DNA of 40,230 bases from Seonamhaeicola sp. (GCF_028281565.1 NZ_JANQJQ010000036.1:1-40230); one strand, 5' to 3'. Numbered from the stretch's first letter, positions 16,864-24,360 are shown. Program-made: numbers and translations. The notes: generated from the sequence alone by a model not told the origin.

Positions 16864-17844
16864 ATGTCTGATACAATAGAAAGAGTTAAGTGTTTGATAA
16901 TAGGTTCCGGACCTGCTGGATATACTGCTGCCATTTATGCAGCCAGAGCTAATATGGCGCCAGTATTATATCAGGGGACACAACCCGGCGGCCAATTAAC
17001 AACAACGAATGAAGTAGAAAATTTTCCCGGATACCCGGATGGTGTAACAGGCCCCGAAATGATGCTTCAATTACAGGCACAGGCACAACGTTTTGATACC
17101 GATGTGCGTGATGGCTGGGTGACAAAAGTTGACTTCTCGGGAGATGTACATAAGGTTTGGGTAAATGACACTAAGGAAATTCACTGTGATACGGTCATTA
17201 TTTCTACAGGTGCTTCAGCTAAATATCTGGGCCTGGAATCCGAACAAAAGTACCTTAAGTTGGGTGGTGGTGTTTCGGCATGTGCTGTGTGTGATGGATT
17301 CTTCTATAGAAACCAGGAAGTGGTCATTGTGGGTGCCGGCGATTCTGCCTGTGAAGAAGCACATTACTTATCTAAATTATGTAAAAAAGTTACTATGATT
17401 GTGAGAAGAGACCAGTTTAGAGCCTCAAAGATCATGGAAGCCAGGGTTAGAAATACTGAGAATATTGAAATTCTCCATAATACGGAGACTGATGAGGTTT
17501 TAGGGGATGGACAAGTAGTGACCGGTGTTAGGGTTTTTAATAATAAAACCGGCGAAAAGCATGAGATTCCGGCTACGGGATTCTTTGTAGCCATTGGTCA
17601 TAAACCCAATACCGACATTTTTAAGGATTATTTAGACCTGGATGAAACAGGCTATATTATCAATGTACCGGGAACATCAAAAACTAATGTGGATGGTGTT
17701 TTTGTGTCCGGTGATGCTGCAGACCATGTTTACAGACAAGCTGTTACGGCTGCGGGTACAGGTTGTATGGCCGCTTTAGACGCCGAGCGTTATCTGGCAG
17801 CTAAGGATGCTACTTTTGAAGTCTCTACTCCTACTTATAACTAA
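16864..17844 (+). CDS. trxB: Thioredoxin-disulfide reductase
   Basis: This 326-residue cytoplasmic flavoprotein reduces thioredoxin with NADPH. It shows the FAD-binding GSGPAGYTAAIYAARAN, the redox pair C140-A-V-C143 in SACAVCDGFFY, the NADPH-binding GAGDSACEEAHYL followed by IVRRDQFRAS, and the C-terminal FAD motif GVFVSGDAAD...YRQAVTAAGTGCMAALDAE. Length and motif order are exactly those of bacterial TrxB. It is a single-gene unit with its own promoter and terminator. Confidence 0.97.
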   Translation: MSDTIERVKCLIIGSGPAGYTAAIYAARANMAPVLYQGTQPGGQLTTTNEVENFPGYPDGVTGPEMMLQLQAQAQRFDTDVRDGWVTKVDFSGDVHKVWVNDTKEIHCDTVIISTGASAKYLGLESEQKYLKLGGGVSACAVCDGFFYRNQEVVIVGAGDSACEEAHYLSKLCKKVTMIVRRDQFRASKIMEARVRNTENIEILHNTETDEVLGDGQVVTGVRVFNNKTGEKHEIPATGFFVAIGHKPNTDIFKDYLDLDETGYIINVPGTSKTNVDGVFVSGDAADHVYRQAVTAAGTGCMAALDAERYLAAKDATFEVSTPTYN

Positions 17845-17863
17845 AAAGTAAATTTTTAAAATA

Positions 17864-17900
17864 AAAAGGTCGGAGTTCCATACTTTGGCCTTTTAATTTT
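17864..17900 (+). terminator. trxB terminator
   Basis: An 8-bp stem AAAAGGTC / GGCCTTTT (one U-G pair) is followed by AATTTTT, 20 bases after the trxB stop codon. Confidence 0.65.
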
Positions 17901-17945
17901 TGTAGTTATTCAAAAATGTGTTTTCTTTGAAAACTATTTCAAAAT

Positions 17946-18025
17946 CGGGATGTGGCCTCTCGACTTTGCTCGAGATAAACTCCGTCCGGTTAGCGTATCA
18001 CGCTGATAGCGTGATGGTCGCAGGG
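17946..18025 (+). pseudogene. Degenerate tRNA-Pro-like copy with palindromic insert
   Basis: CGGGATGTGGC (17946-17956) is identical to the 5' end of the intact tRNA-Pro(GGG) at 18270. It is followed by an insert with a perfect dyad TCTCGA (17958-17963) / TCGAGA (17970-17975). Then tRNA sequence resumes with GTCCGGTTAGCGTA, an anticodon-like stem TCACG/CGTGA with loop CTGATAG (a GAT 'anticodon') and TGGTCGCAGGG, after which the T-arm and acceptor are missing. It cannot fold into a complete tRNA. It directly precedes the GIY-YIG gene. Confidence 0.75.
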
Positions 18026-18035
18026 AAGATGGTAT

Positions 18036-18266
18036 ATGGTTGTTTATATTCTATTTAGTGAAAAGTTAGGTAGGTATTATGTTGATCATACAATGGATAT
18101 TGAAAAGCGACTAGAGGTTCATAACCAGGGAGGAAAAAAGTATACTACTAAGGGAATCCCTTGGGAATTGATAAAGACATATTTATGTTCCAACCGTTCA
18201 GAAGCGGTTCAATTGGAACGAAAAATAAAAAAGAGAGGTATCAAAAGGTATCTTGAGGAAAATTAA
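18036..18266 (+). CDS. Small GIY-YIG nuclease
   Basis: This 76-residue single-domain GIY-YIG protein has VVYILFSEKLGRYYVDHT as the GIY..YIG region, KRLEVHN with the conserved Arg, TTKGIPWELIKTY, and the catalytic-Glu segment RSEAVQLERKIKKRGIKRYLEE. The Gly of the second motif is Asp here (YYVD instead of YYIG), which may weaken activity. The gene fills the gap between a broken tRNA-Pro copy and the intact tRNA-Pro(GGG): its stop codon ends three bases before the tRNA. Small GIY-YIG genes beside tRNAs are familiar in Flavobacteriia genomes. The arrangement suggests a tRNA-targeting mobile cassette, but homing activity is inference. Confidence 0.87.
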   Translation: MVVYILFSEKLGRYYVDHTMDIEKRLEVHNQGGKKYTTKGIPWELIKTYLCSNRSEAVQLERKIKKRGIKRYLEEN

Positions 18267-18269
18267 ATT

Positions 18270-18347
18270 CGGGATGTGGCGCAGTCCGGTTAGCGTACAC
18301 GGCTGGGGGCCGTGTGGTCGCAGGTTCAAATCCTGTCATCCCGACCA
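18270..18347 (+). tRNA. tRNA-Pro(GGG)
   Basis: This is an intact proline tRNA: acceptor CGGGATG / CATCCCG, D-arm around AGTCCGGTTAGCGT, anticodon stem CACGG/CCGTG with loop CTGGGGG (anticodon GGG), T-arm CAGG-TTCAAAT-CCTG, discriminator A and encoded CCA at 18345-18347. An integrase gene starts ~220 bases downstream, so its 3' end is the probable insertion site of the mobilizable element. Confidence 0.95.
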
Positions 18348-18567
18348 AAAGGGTATTAAAAGAAATCTTTTAATATGTAATTAAATGAAAACCAGTGAAA
18401 TACATTTTTGCTGGTTTTTTTTGTAATCATTTAAATACAGATTCATTGGTGTCCTAATTGGTGTCCTATTTTTAGAAAATAAATTTCTAAATTTATGGCT
18501 CGTTCAGTATTTGACTTTCGTGGGCGATTTGGCTTTCGTTTAACTGATTTATCAATTTAAAACGAAA
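18348..18567. promoter_or_regulatory. Putative attL region: hairpins, terminator, direct repeats
   Basis: A 9-bp hairpin (18354-18362 / 18367-18375) lies 7 bases after the tRNA. An intrinsic terminator follows (AAAACCAG 18388-18395 with CTGGTTTT 18411-18418, then Ts). A 12-base unit ATTGGTGTCCTA is present twice in tandem (18445-18455 and 18457-18467, the second ending ...CCT), like integrase arm sites. An 8-bp inverted repeat ACTTTCGT (18514-18521) / ACGAAAGT (18562-18569) brackets the integrase leader. Confidence 0.5.
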
Positions 18568-18570
18568 GTG

Positions 18571-19851
18571 ATGACAACAACACACACCTTCAATGTCCAT
18601 TTTTGGTTGAAAAAGACCCTAATCAAAAGCGATGGAACGGCTCCCATTTATGCGCGTATTTCGATAGATAGTATACGTGTAGATTTAAGTACAAAAGAGA
18701 CCGTTTTCGAAGAATACTGGAATTTTGATACAAAACGGGTAAAATCACGGACAAAAAATGCAAAGTTCATCAACGACACTCTTGATGATATTTACACCAA
18801 AATAAAAAGTGCCTTTAGGCAACTTAAACAGGAAGGGAGGGTAATAACACCACAATCCGTGAAGCTCCGTTATTTAGGAAAGGACAAGGCAATCTTAACG
18901 CTTAAAAACCTTTTAGAATACCATAGAGATAACGAATTGGAAAAATTAGCTCCGGGAACGGCAAAGAACTATAGCGCGACTGAGAAATATCTTAACCGCT
19001 TTATCAGAAAACAATTCAATTCAAATGATGTGCATTTAACTCAAATTAATTATTCATTTGTTGTTCAATTTGAAAATTATTTACGTACCTGTCAACCATT
19101 ACAAAAATCCCGTCCCTTGAATAATAACGGAATCATGAAGCATCTGGAGCGTTTACAAAAGCAGACTACTTTGGCTTTCAAACATGGTTGGATTAAGATA
19201 AATCCTTTTGCACTCTATGAACTGAAATTTGAAGAGTTCGATTGTCCATTTCTGGAACAGCATGAAATTGATATAATGTCCAAGCTTTCCATACCCCATG
19301 AGAGTATGTGTTTGGTAAGGGATGTATTCATTTTTGCTTGTTATACCGGCTTATGTTATATCGAGGTAAAGAACCTAAAAAAGAATCATATTGTTTCTGG
19401 TGTAGATGGAGAACAATGGATAATGGTTAGGAGACAAAAGTCAGGGACGCCTGTTAAGCTGCCTTTGTTAGATGAAGCCAAAGAAATTCTAGAGAAGTAT
19501 GCGGATTTTCCTTGCGCTGAAAATGACTATTCTCTGTTACACGTTTTCAGTGACCAAAAAATCAATCAATACCTTAAAAAAATTGCCAGACTCTGTAAGA
19601 TAGAGAAAAACCTAACTTTCCATGTTGCACGACATACGTTTGCCACTACAATAGCACTTTTAAATGATGTCCCCATTGAAACAGTTTCAAAAATGTTAGG
19701 GCATACCAAATTATCAACAACGCAAAAATATGCCAGAGTGGTCGAAAAGAAAATCAGTAAGGATATGGCTCAATTAAAGGACAAATTGAAACGTTCAAAA
19801 CAGAGTTTTCAATACAAAGAAACAGATTACGACCATTTAAAAATAGTTTAA
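18571..19851 (+). CDS. Tyrosine recombinase / integrase
   Basis: This site-specific recombinase (~426 residues) integrates and excises the element. The N-terminal arm-binding domain of the Bacteroidota type spans ~1-95 (TFNVHFWLKKTLIKSDGTAP), the SAM-like core-binding domain ~110-205 and the catalytic domain ~225-400. Counting from the GTG at 18568: H352-x2-R355-H356, LGH379 and nucleophile Y388 are present. The first catalytic Arg is replaced by Cys263 (YTGLCYIEV); loss of that Arg is also known in Bacteroides IntDOT. The frame opens at a GTG immediately followed by ATG; the ATG at 18571 is chosen. Confidence 0.93.
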   Translation: MTTTHTFNVHFWLKKTLIKSDGTAPIYARISIDSIRVDLSTKETVFEEYWNFDTKRVKSRTKNAKFINDTLDDIYTKIKSAFRQLKQEGRVITPQSVKLRYLGKDKAILTLKNLLEYHRDNELEKLAPGTAKNYSATEKYLNRFIRKQFNSNDVHLTQINYSFVVQFENYLRTCQPLQKSRPLNNNGIMKHLERLQKQTTLAFKHGWIKINPFALYELKFEEFDCPFLEQHEIDIMSKLSIPHESMCLVRDVFIFACYTGLCYIEVKNLKKNHIVSGVDGEQWIMVRRQKSGTPVKLPLLDEAKEILEKYADFPCAENDYSLLHVFSDQKINQYLKKIARLCKIEKNLTFHVARHTFATTIALLNDVPIETVSKMLGHTKLSTTQKYARVVEKKISKDMAQLKDKLKRSKQSFQYKETDYDHLKIV

Positions 19852-19898
19852 AGAGACTCTTTGTGAAGCTATTATTATTCAATACCCCCGCAATTTAA

Positions 19899-20041
19899 AC
19901 TCGTAAAATACTTCCATCAAAAGACTACGGCATAAAGCCATTTCATTATCCTTTGCTTATTTATTCCGTTTCCTTTTGAGCCAAGATTTTAGCTTCCGTT
20001 TGGTTTCTGCTCAAATATTGTTTAATCAAAATTTGAGTATT
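19899..20041 (+). repeat. Duplicated leader, copy 1 (upstream of parB-like gene)
   Basis: These 143 bases match 21926-22068 at roughly 90% identity without gaps, and both copies end directly at an ATG. A short hairpin TTTGG...CTCAAA (19999-20015) is kept in copy 2 as a stronger TTTGGG/CCCAAA stem. It contains no reading frame of its own. It is probably a promoter plus regulatory 5' leader shared by two operons of the element. Confidence 0.8.
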
Positions 20042-21826
20042 ATGACAACAAAAACAAGTACTAGAAACAAGCGTAGTAGAACAAATACTGCCCAGACTGA
20101 AGTGAACGGAAAGATTAATTCTACACTTCAAATTCAGAACCTACCTATTGGTAAAATCAAGCCTGACCCAAATCAACCAAGAAAGACCTTTGATGAGAAG
20201 CAATTGATTGAACTTTCCCAAAGTATCAAAAAACATGGTGTGTTACAGCCTATCACCGTAAGGCCAATGAACGGTCATTACTTGATTGTGATGGGTGAAC
20301 GTCGCTATCGAGCTAATAAATTGGCAGATAACAAAAGCATTCCATGCATTGTTAAAGCATTTGAGGATAACGATGTGTTGGAAGTTCAAATTATAGAGAA
20401 CTTACAAAGAAAGGATGTTGAGCCTACCGAAGAAGCTGAAGCAATAGCCTATCTAAGCGATAAATATGCACCATCTGAAATTGCACAACGATTGGGCAGA
20501 ACAGACAATTTTATCAGACAGCGGTTAAAATTGGCAGGCCTTATCGAAGGGTTTAAGCATTTTGTGCGAAATGGTGAAATGACTATCTCGCTCGGTGTTG
20601 GTGTAGCGTTGTTTGAACCAGAAGAACAGCAGATGATGCTGGAAGCTATGGGCGATGATTTTAACGCTCACCAAATCAATAGAATGATAAAGAACCAGTC
20701 TTATGATTTATTGATGGCTCCCTTTGATGTTGATGACAAAACATTAATAGCAAAAGTAGGGGATTGTAATAGCTGTCCATTCAATGCAGCAAATCAGGGC
20801 AATTTATTTGGTGAAGGAAAAATGGTCTGCACAAAAGCATCCTGTTACGAAGCCAAGAAAAACAAATGCTTCCTTGACTTAATTGAGCAATCAAAACGAG
20901 AGAATATCATATTGATTCCAGAAATTATGAAGTACTGGGCAGATGACGAAAACAATCAATTGATTATTTCCCAACTGGAAAAAAAGGGTTTCAAGGTTTA
21001 CCTTTTGGATGATGTTGAAGTGATAGAAAATCCGATTGAGCCGACAATGGCATCTATTAAGAAGGAATACGAACATTACGATTATTCCGAAGATGACCTA
21101 AAGGTGGAATTGAGCGAAGCGAAAAAGGAATATGAAGAAGAATTGAAAGTATTCCAGTCTGCCAAATCCAATGGTTTTGTAAATGCTATTGTTTTCCATG
21201 CTTCAACCTATAAGCACAGAGAAGTGTTTGTTAAGATTATTGAAAGGCCTGAGAGCGGGTCAGCAACACATTTGGCACCTTTGACTGAAAGAAAAATGGC
21301 TGATTGCTCGCCTGAAGAACAAATCATCAAAATCAATGAAAGAGAAATACGCAAGAAGCAAATCGAGAACAACAAGCAGTTTGAAGAAATTGTAGGAATG
21401 ATTAAGGAAACCAAGTATATCGATACCAAGAAAGCCCTGTCCACGGATGAAATGGTTGCCTTTTCTATCTCACTCTTTGAGAACAATGTGGATTATATGA
21501 GTCAACAAAAACACTTCCCGAACATCTTTGGTAAGACTTCGAAGATGAACAAGGTTCAAGTCGTAGAACATTTCAAGAAGAATTTCAAAAAGGAAATCTT
21601 TCACAAGTTGATACGCTATATCCTCACCAAGCAAGTACACTTTGGAGAGAGCAATCACGTAAATAATCTCACCAATATTTCATTCTATAACGCCATGCAG
21701 GGGTATTACAAAACTAAAATTGCAAGTATTGAAAAAGGATATGCCGAAGACCGTGTCAAGCGGGAGGCCCGTTTGAAAGAGCGTATAAAGATACTTGAAG
21801 TAAAGATTCAGGCTCTTGAAGTCTAG
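20042..21826 (+). CDS. parB: ParB/RepB/Spo0J-family protein
   Basis: This 594-residue DNA-binding protein is ParB-like. It has an N-terminal nuclease/CTP-binding domain (LPIGKIKPDPNQPRKTFDEK, GERRYRA, ENLQRKDVEPTEEAEA) and a helix-turn-helix (APSEIAQRLGRTDNFIRQRL). A four-Cys cluster (CNSCPF...MVCTKASCYEA) follows, possibly metal-binding, then a long charged, partly coiled C-terminal half. It is much longer than chromosomal ParB (~300) and typical of ParB-like proteins on Bacteroidota mobile elements; no ParA is encoded nearby. The frame is open from a TTG at 19976, but those extra codons lie in the duplicated leader and are shared with an unrelated gene, so the ATG at 20042 is the real start. 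Confidence 0.88.
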   Translation: MTTKTSTRNKRSRTNTAQTEVNGKINSTLQIQNLPIGKIKPDPNQPRKTFDEKQLIELSQSIKKHGVLQPITVRPMNGHYLIVMGERRYRANKLADNKSIPCIVKAFEDNDVLEVQIIENLQRKDVEPTEEAEAIAYLSDKYAPSEIAQRLGRTDNFIRQRLKLAGLIEGFKHFVRNGEMTISLGVGVALFEPEEQQMMLEAMGDDFNAHQINRMIKNQSYDLLMAPFDVDDKTLIAKVGDCNSCPFNAANQGNLFGEGKMVCTKASCYEAKKNKCFLDLIEQSKRENIILIPEIMKYWADDENNQLIISQLEKKGFKVYLLDDVEVIENPIEPTMASIKKEYEHYDYSEDDLKVELSEAKKEYEEELKVFQSAKSNGFVNAIVFHASTYKHREVFVKIIERPESGSATHLAPLTERKMADCSPEEQIIKINEREIRKKQIENNKQFEEIVGMIKETKYIDTKKALSTDEMVAFSISLFENNVDYMSQQKHFPNIFGKTSKMNKVQVVEHFKKNFKKEIFHKLIRYILTKQVHFGESNHVNNLTNISFYNAMQGYYKTKIASIEKGYAEDRVKREARLKERIKILEVKIQALEV

Positions 21827-21925
21827 TTTTTGTTGTTCAAGATAGAGTTGGCATTTATGTCGGCTCTTCTTTTTTTTATTCAAACTAGGGTTAGGGGAAA
21901 TCAATCAATATGGGTACAAAGGTAA

Positions 21926-22068
21926 ACCCGTAAAATACTCCCATCAAAAGACTACGGCATAAAGTCAATCCATTATCCATTGCTTATTTATTCCGTTTCC
22001 TTTTGAGCTGAGATTTTAGCTTCCGTTTGGGTGTTGCCCAAATATTGTTTAACCAAAATTTTAGCATT
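21926..22068 (+). repeat. Duplicated leader, copy 2
   Basis: This is the second copy of the leader at 19899-20041, ending at the ATG of a 55-residue gene. The hairpin TTTGGG (22026-22031) / CCCAAA (22037-22042) is perfect here. Confidence 0.8.
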
Positions 22069-22236
22069 ATGAAACAAATTCCATGCACTCCAGAAATCAC
22101 ATTACAAGAAGCAGAAGCACACTATGATTCAAGTAGAATCAAATACAACATAGAAGGTGCAGAAAGCCATCTCGCTTATTACAGGGATAAACACCCAGAT
22201 TACTACACCATATTGTTAAATAAATATCAAAAATAA
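22069..22236 (+). CDS. Small protein of unknown function
   Basis: This 55-residue protein begins MKQIPCTPEITLQEAEAHYD and is rich in Tyr and charged residues; no family recognised. An upstream TTG (22027) would add 14 residues reading QILFNQNFSIM, nearly the same as the false N-terminus of the ParB-like gene. That stretch is translated leader, not protein. The gene is 12 bases ahead of the next gene, forming a two-gene operon. Confidence 0.65.
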   Translation: MKQIPCTPEITLQEAEAHYDSSRIKYNIEGAESHLAYYRDKHPDYYTILLNKYQK

Positions 22237-22248
22237 AAACCAAACACT

Positions 22249-22812
22249 ATGAAAACTCCCGATAAATTGCAGCTTGATTTTGGCTTTGACATAAAGCCTA
22301 TGGACAAATTAAACCCTAAAACCATTACCAAAAAGAAGGCTCAGAAAAACTTTGTTTTTGAATTTATGGATTGCCTCAGCAGTCCAGTGATTGTTTATGA
22401 ATCTCCCTGGAAAGACGATATCCCTAAAGATTTGTTGGGTAAGATTACTATGAGCCGATTACTGTGCCTTATGAAAAATGAAGAAATGGCATCGATAACC
22501 GAAGTTGTAGCCTATATGATGCCCAGGACTTTTGAAGCACCAATGCATTCCGAATGGGTGAATATCTATACTTGGTGTGGACTTCAATATGCCAATATGT
22601 TTAATAATTCAGAGAAAAGGGAAGATATGGTTACCGCAATGCAAGAGATAGCACCAACTGAACTTTCCAGTTATGAGCAGGGACTTTTAAAGGGTTTAAG
22701 AATTTGGATTTATAACCAAAGACGCAAGGCCTTGAAAGTAAGGTTAAAGAACGATAGAAATAAAGAAATTAAATTAGAGCGTAATGCACAGGGAAGTCTC
22801 TTTGATAATTAA
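22249..22812 (+). CDS. Unknown mobile-element protein
   Basis: This 187-residue, probably soluble protein has no signal peptide or membrane segment. It starts MKTPDKLQLDFGFDIKPMDK, has a central region SPWKDDIPKDLLGKITMSRL and a Trp/Tyr/Met-rich helix-like segment SEWVNIYTWCGLQYANMF, and ends in a basic stretch and QGSLFDN. I do not recognise the family. Its place between parB and ssb suggests a role in element maintenance or DNA processing, without direct evidence. Confidence 0.75.
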   Translation: MKTPDKLQLDFGFDIKPMDKLNPKTITKKKAQKNFVFEFMDCLSSPVIVYESPWKDDIPKDLLGKITMSRLLCLMKNEEMASITEVVAYMMPRTFEAPMHSEWVNIYTWCGLQYANMFNNSEKREDMVTAMQEIAPTELSSYEQGLLKGLRIWIYNQRRKALKVRLKNDRNKEIKLERNAQGSLFDN

Positions 22813-22952
22813 TATTTTAAGGACAAAGAGGAAGCATTATTTAACCCGTTCAGCACATTCCCTTTCATTTCGTTGCCCTACATTTCAGGAAAAGCGCTTC
22901 ACTACAGACATCTTGGACACAATCCCCAATTTTAACTTTCCATTCCATTAAC

Positions 22953-23454
22953 CCTTCCCGATACTCTGGGAAGGAACACTTCATTCCCTAGCTAAAATTG
23001 TGAATTAAGTCCGCTTTTCATCGGAAAGCCAACACTTCGGTTTTCTTAACAGAATTTACGGTAAGCCCTTCTTGGGGCTTTCTCGAAAATCCTTAAAAAC
23101 CGAACCGCTGTCTTACACATTTTAAGGGGTCTATAATGGATAAAGCCTTTATTGTTTTTCGGTGCGTCGAAAAACAAGCACGACATAACCAATGCTAATT
23201 TAACCATGGCCACTTATTTCGCTTAACTGTCGGTACACTCAAACGTAACCATGTTTAAAAGCATTGCTAATGCCCTTATGGAACTTGTCAAGACCGTACA
23301 GGATTTTAGTGAAAAATAAGGTTTCTACTTCCTTGAAAATCCAAGGATTTTACTACGTCGCAAACACTCCTGATTTTACCCTAAAAGTCTTGACAAAACC
23401 CACTTTATCCATTGTGCGGTGCACGAAAGAAAAGAACAAACGCCCCTTAAAATG
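22953..23454 (+). other. Highly structured non-coding region (candidate RNA or single-strand origin)
   Basis: The gap 22813-23494 (682 bases) has no credible gene but many inverted repeats. A nested set runs 23118-23129/23443-23454 (12 bp perfect), 23135-23145/23403-23413 (11 bp), 23285-23294/23387-23396 (10 bp) and 23301-23307/23336-23342 (7 bp). Side hairpins lie at 23155-23174 and 23190-23196/23260-23266. Upstream are stems 22953-22959/22968-22974, 23013-23019/23023-23029 (one U-G pair if read on the plus strand), 23036-23044/23096-23104 and 23063-23068/23075-23080. Such an architecture suits a large structured RNA, a single-strand origin, or a replication/transfer site. The 70-codon frame at 23264 is judged spurious. 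Confidence 0.45.
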
Positions 23455-23494
23455 CAAATCAATGGGGAATTATTAATCTTTTAAATCTTTAATT

Positions 23495-23833
23495 ATGGGT
23501 ACTATTAAAAATCATGTACAGTTAATTGGAAACGTTGGTGTAGAACCAACAATTACGAACCTTGAAAGCGGAAAGAAAGTTGCCCGTTTTTCATTAGCCA
23601 CAAATGAGTATTACAAAGGTGGCAAGGGCGAAAAGCAAACAGATACGAACTGGCATACAGTTGTTGCCTGGGGCAAGACTGCAGAAATTGTAGAGAAGTA
23701 TGTTGCCAAAGGTAAAGAAGTGGGTGTAGCTGGAAAACTAAAATCCCGAAGCTATACAACTGATGACAATGAACAACGCTATGTTACGGAAGTGGTAGCC
23801 GATGAAATCCTATTGTTGGGAAATAACAATTAA
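23495..23833 (+). CDS. ssb: Single-stranded DNA-binding protein (element-encoded)
   Basis: This 112-residue OB-fold SSB shows the N-terminal NHVQLIGNVGVEPTI, FSLATNEYY, TNWHTVVAWGKTAEIVEKYV, and KGKEVGVAGKLKSRSYTTDD. It stops right after the OB fold (DEILLLGNNN) and lacks the acidic C-terminal tail by which chromosomal SSB recruits partner proteins. It would coat the single strand during transfer or rolling-circle replication. A terminator follows. Confidence 0.93.
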   Translation: MGTIKNHVQLIGNVGVEPTITNLESGKKVARFSLATNEYYKGGKGEKQTDTNWHTVVAWGKTAEIVEKYVAKGKEVGVAGKLKSRSYTTDDNEQRYVTEVVADEILLLGNNN

Positions 23834-23844
23834 TTCCAAAAAAG

Positions 23845-23889
23845 AAAGAGGGCATGTGCATATCTCTAAATAATAACTGCCCTCTTTTT
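23845..23889 (+). terminator. ssb terminator
   Basis: A 10-bp perfect stem AAAGAGGGCA (23845-23854) / TGCCCTCTTT (23878-23887) is followed by Ts, shortly after the ssb stop. Confidence 0.8.
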
Positions 23890-23916
23890 CATCATTTACT
23901 CTAAATAAAGGAAACA

Positions 23917-24360
23917 ATGAAGAGCAAAGTTAACGAAATAAAGATAAGTTACAAGGGACACCCAAAATCTCCGGTAACGATAAAAAGCTCCGTAGAAATC
24001 AGTAAACTGCTTTATGAACATTGGGATAAAAACACTATTGGCCTATTTGAGAGTTTTAAGATAGTGTTATTGAACAACTCCAATAAAATAAAGGGCATCT
24101 GTCAACTATCCATAGGCGGTATATCAGGAACATTGGTAGATATAAGAATCCTTTTTGCCATAGTACTTAAATCCCTGTCAGTGGCTATTATATTGGCACA
24201 TAACCACCCCAGTGGCAAATTACAGCCCAGTGAATTGGACAGACAGCTTACAGAGAAAATAAAGAAAGCAGCAGAACTTTTGGATATCAAAATATTGGAC
24301 CACGTGATATTGGCTCCAAATGGGGAGTATTACAGCTTCTCGGATAATGGCATATTATAA
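23917..24360 (+). CDS. RadC-like JAB/MPN-domain protein
   Basis: This 147-residue protein consists of the RadC metalloprotease-like domain only. It has E45 in FESFKIVLLN, H95-N-H97-P-S-G and D108 in LAHNHPSGKLQPSELDRQ, which is the JAMM zinc pattern, and ends LDHVILAPNGEYYSFSDNGIL. The N-terminal helix-hairpin-helix region of full RadC is absent. Such short RadC-like genes are common on Bacteroidota mobile elements; their biochemical role is not established. It is followed 16 bases later by a 65-residue gene. Confidence 0.88.
   Translation: MKSKVNEIKISYKGHPKSPVTIKSSVEISKLLYEHWDKNTIGLFESFKIVLLNNSNKIKGICQLSIGGISGTLVDIRILFAIVLKSLSVAIILAHNHPSGKLQPSELDRQLTEKIKKAAELLDIKILDHVILAPNGEYYSFSDNGIL

Noticed and set aside
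17998-18014. Possible tRNA-Ile(GAT) from the GAT anticodon-like loop
   Set aside because: The D-arm is interrupted and the T-arm and 3' acceptor are missing; the flanks match tRNA-Pro, so this is a degenerate proline copy.
18029-18031. Earlier ATG before the GIY-YIG gene
   Set aside because: It is out of frame with the nuclease and reaches a stop after nine codons.
23264-23476. 70-codon open frame in the structured gap
   Set aside because: It runs across several arms of the nested inverted repeats, has no recognisable domain or leader, and its codon pattern looks random; the DNA structure explains the region better.
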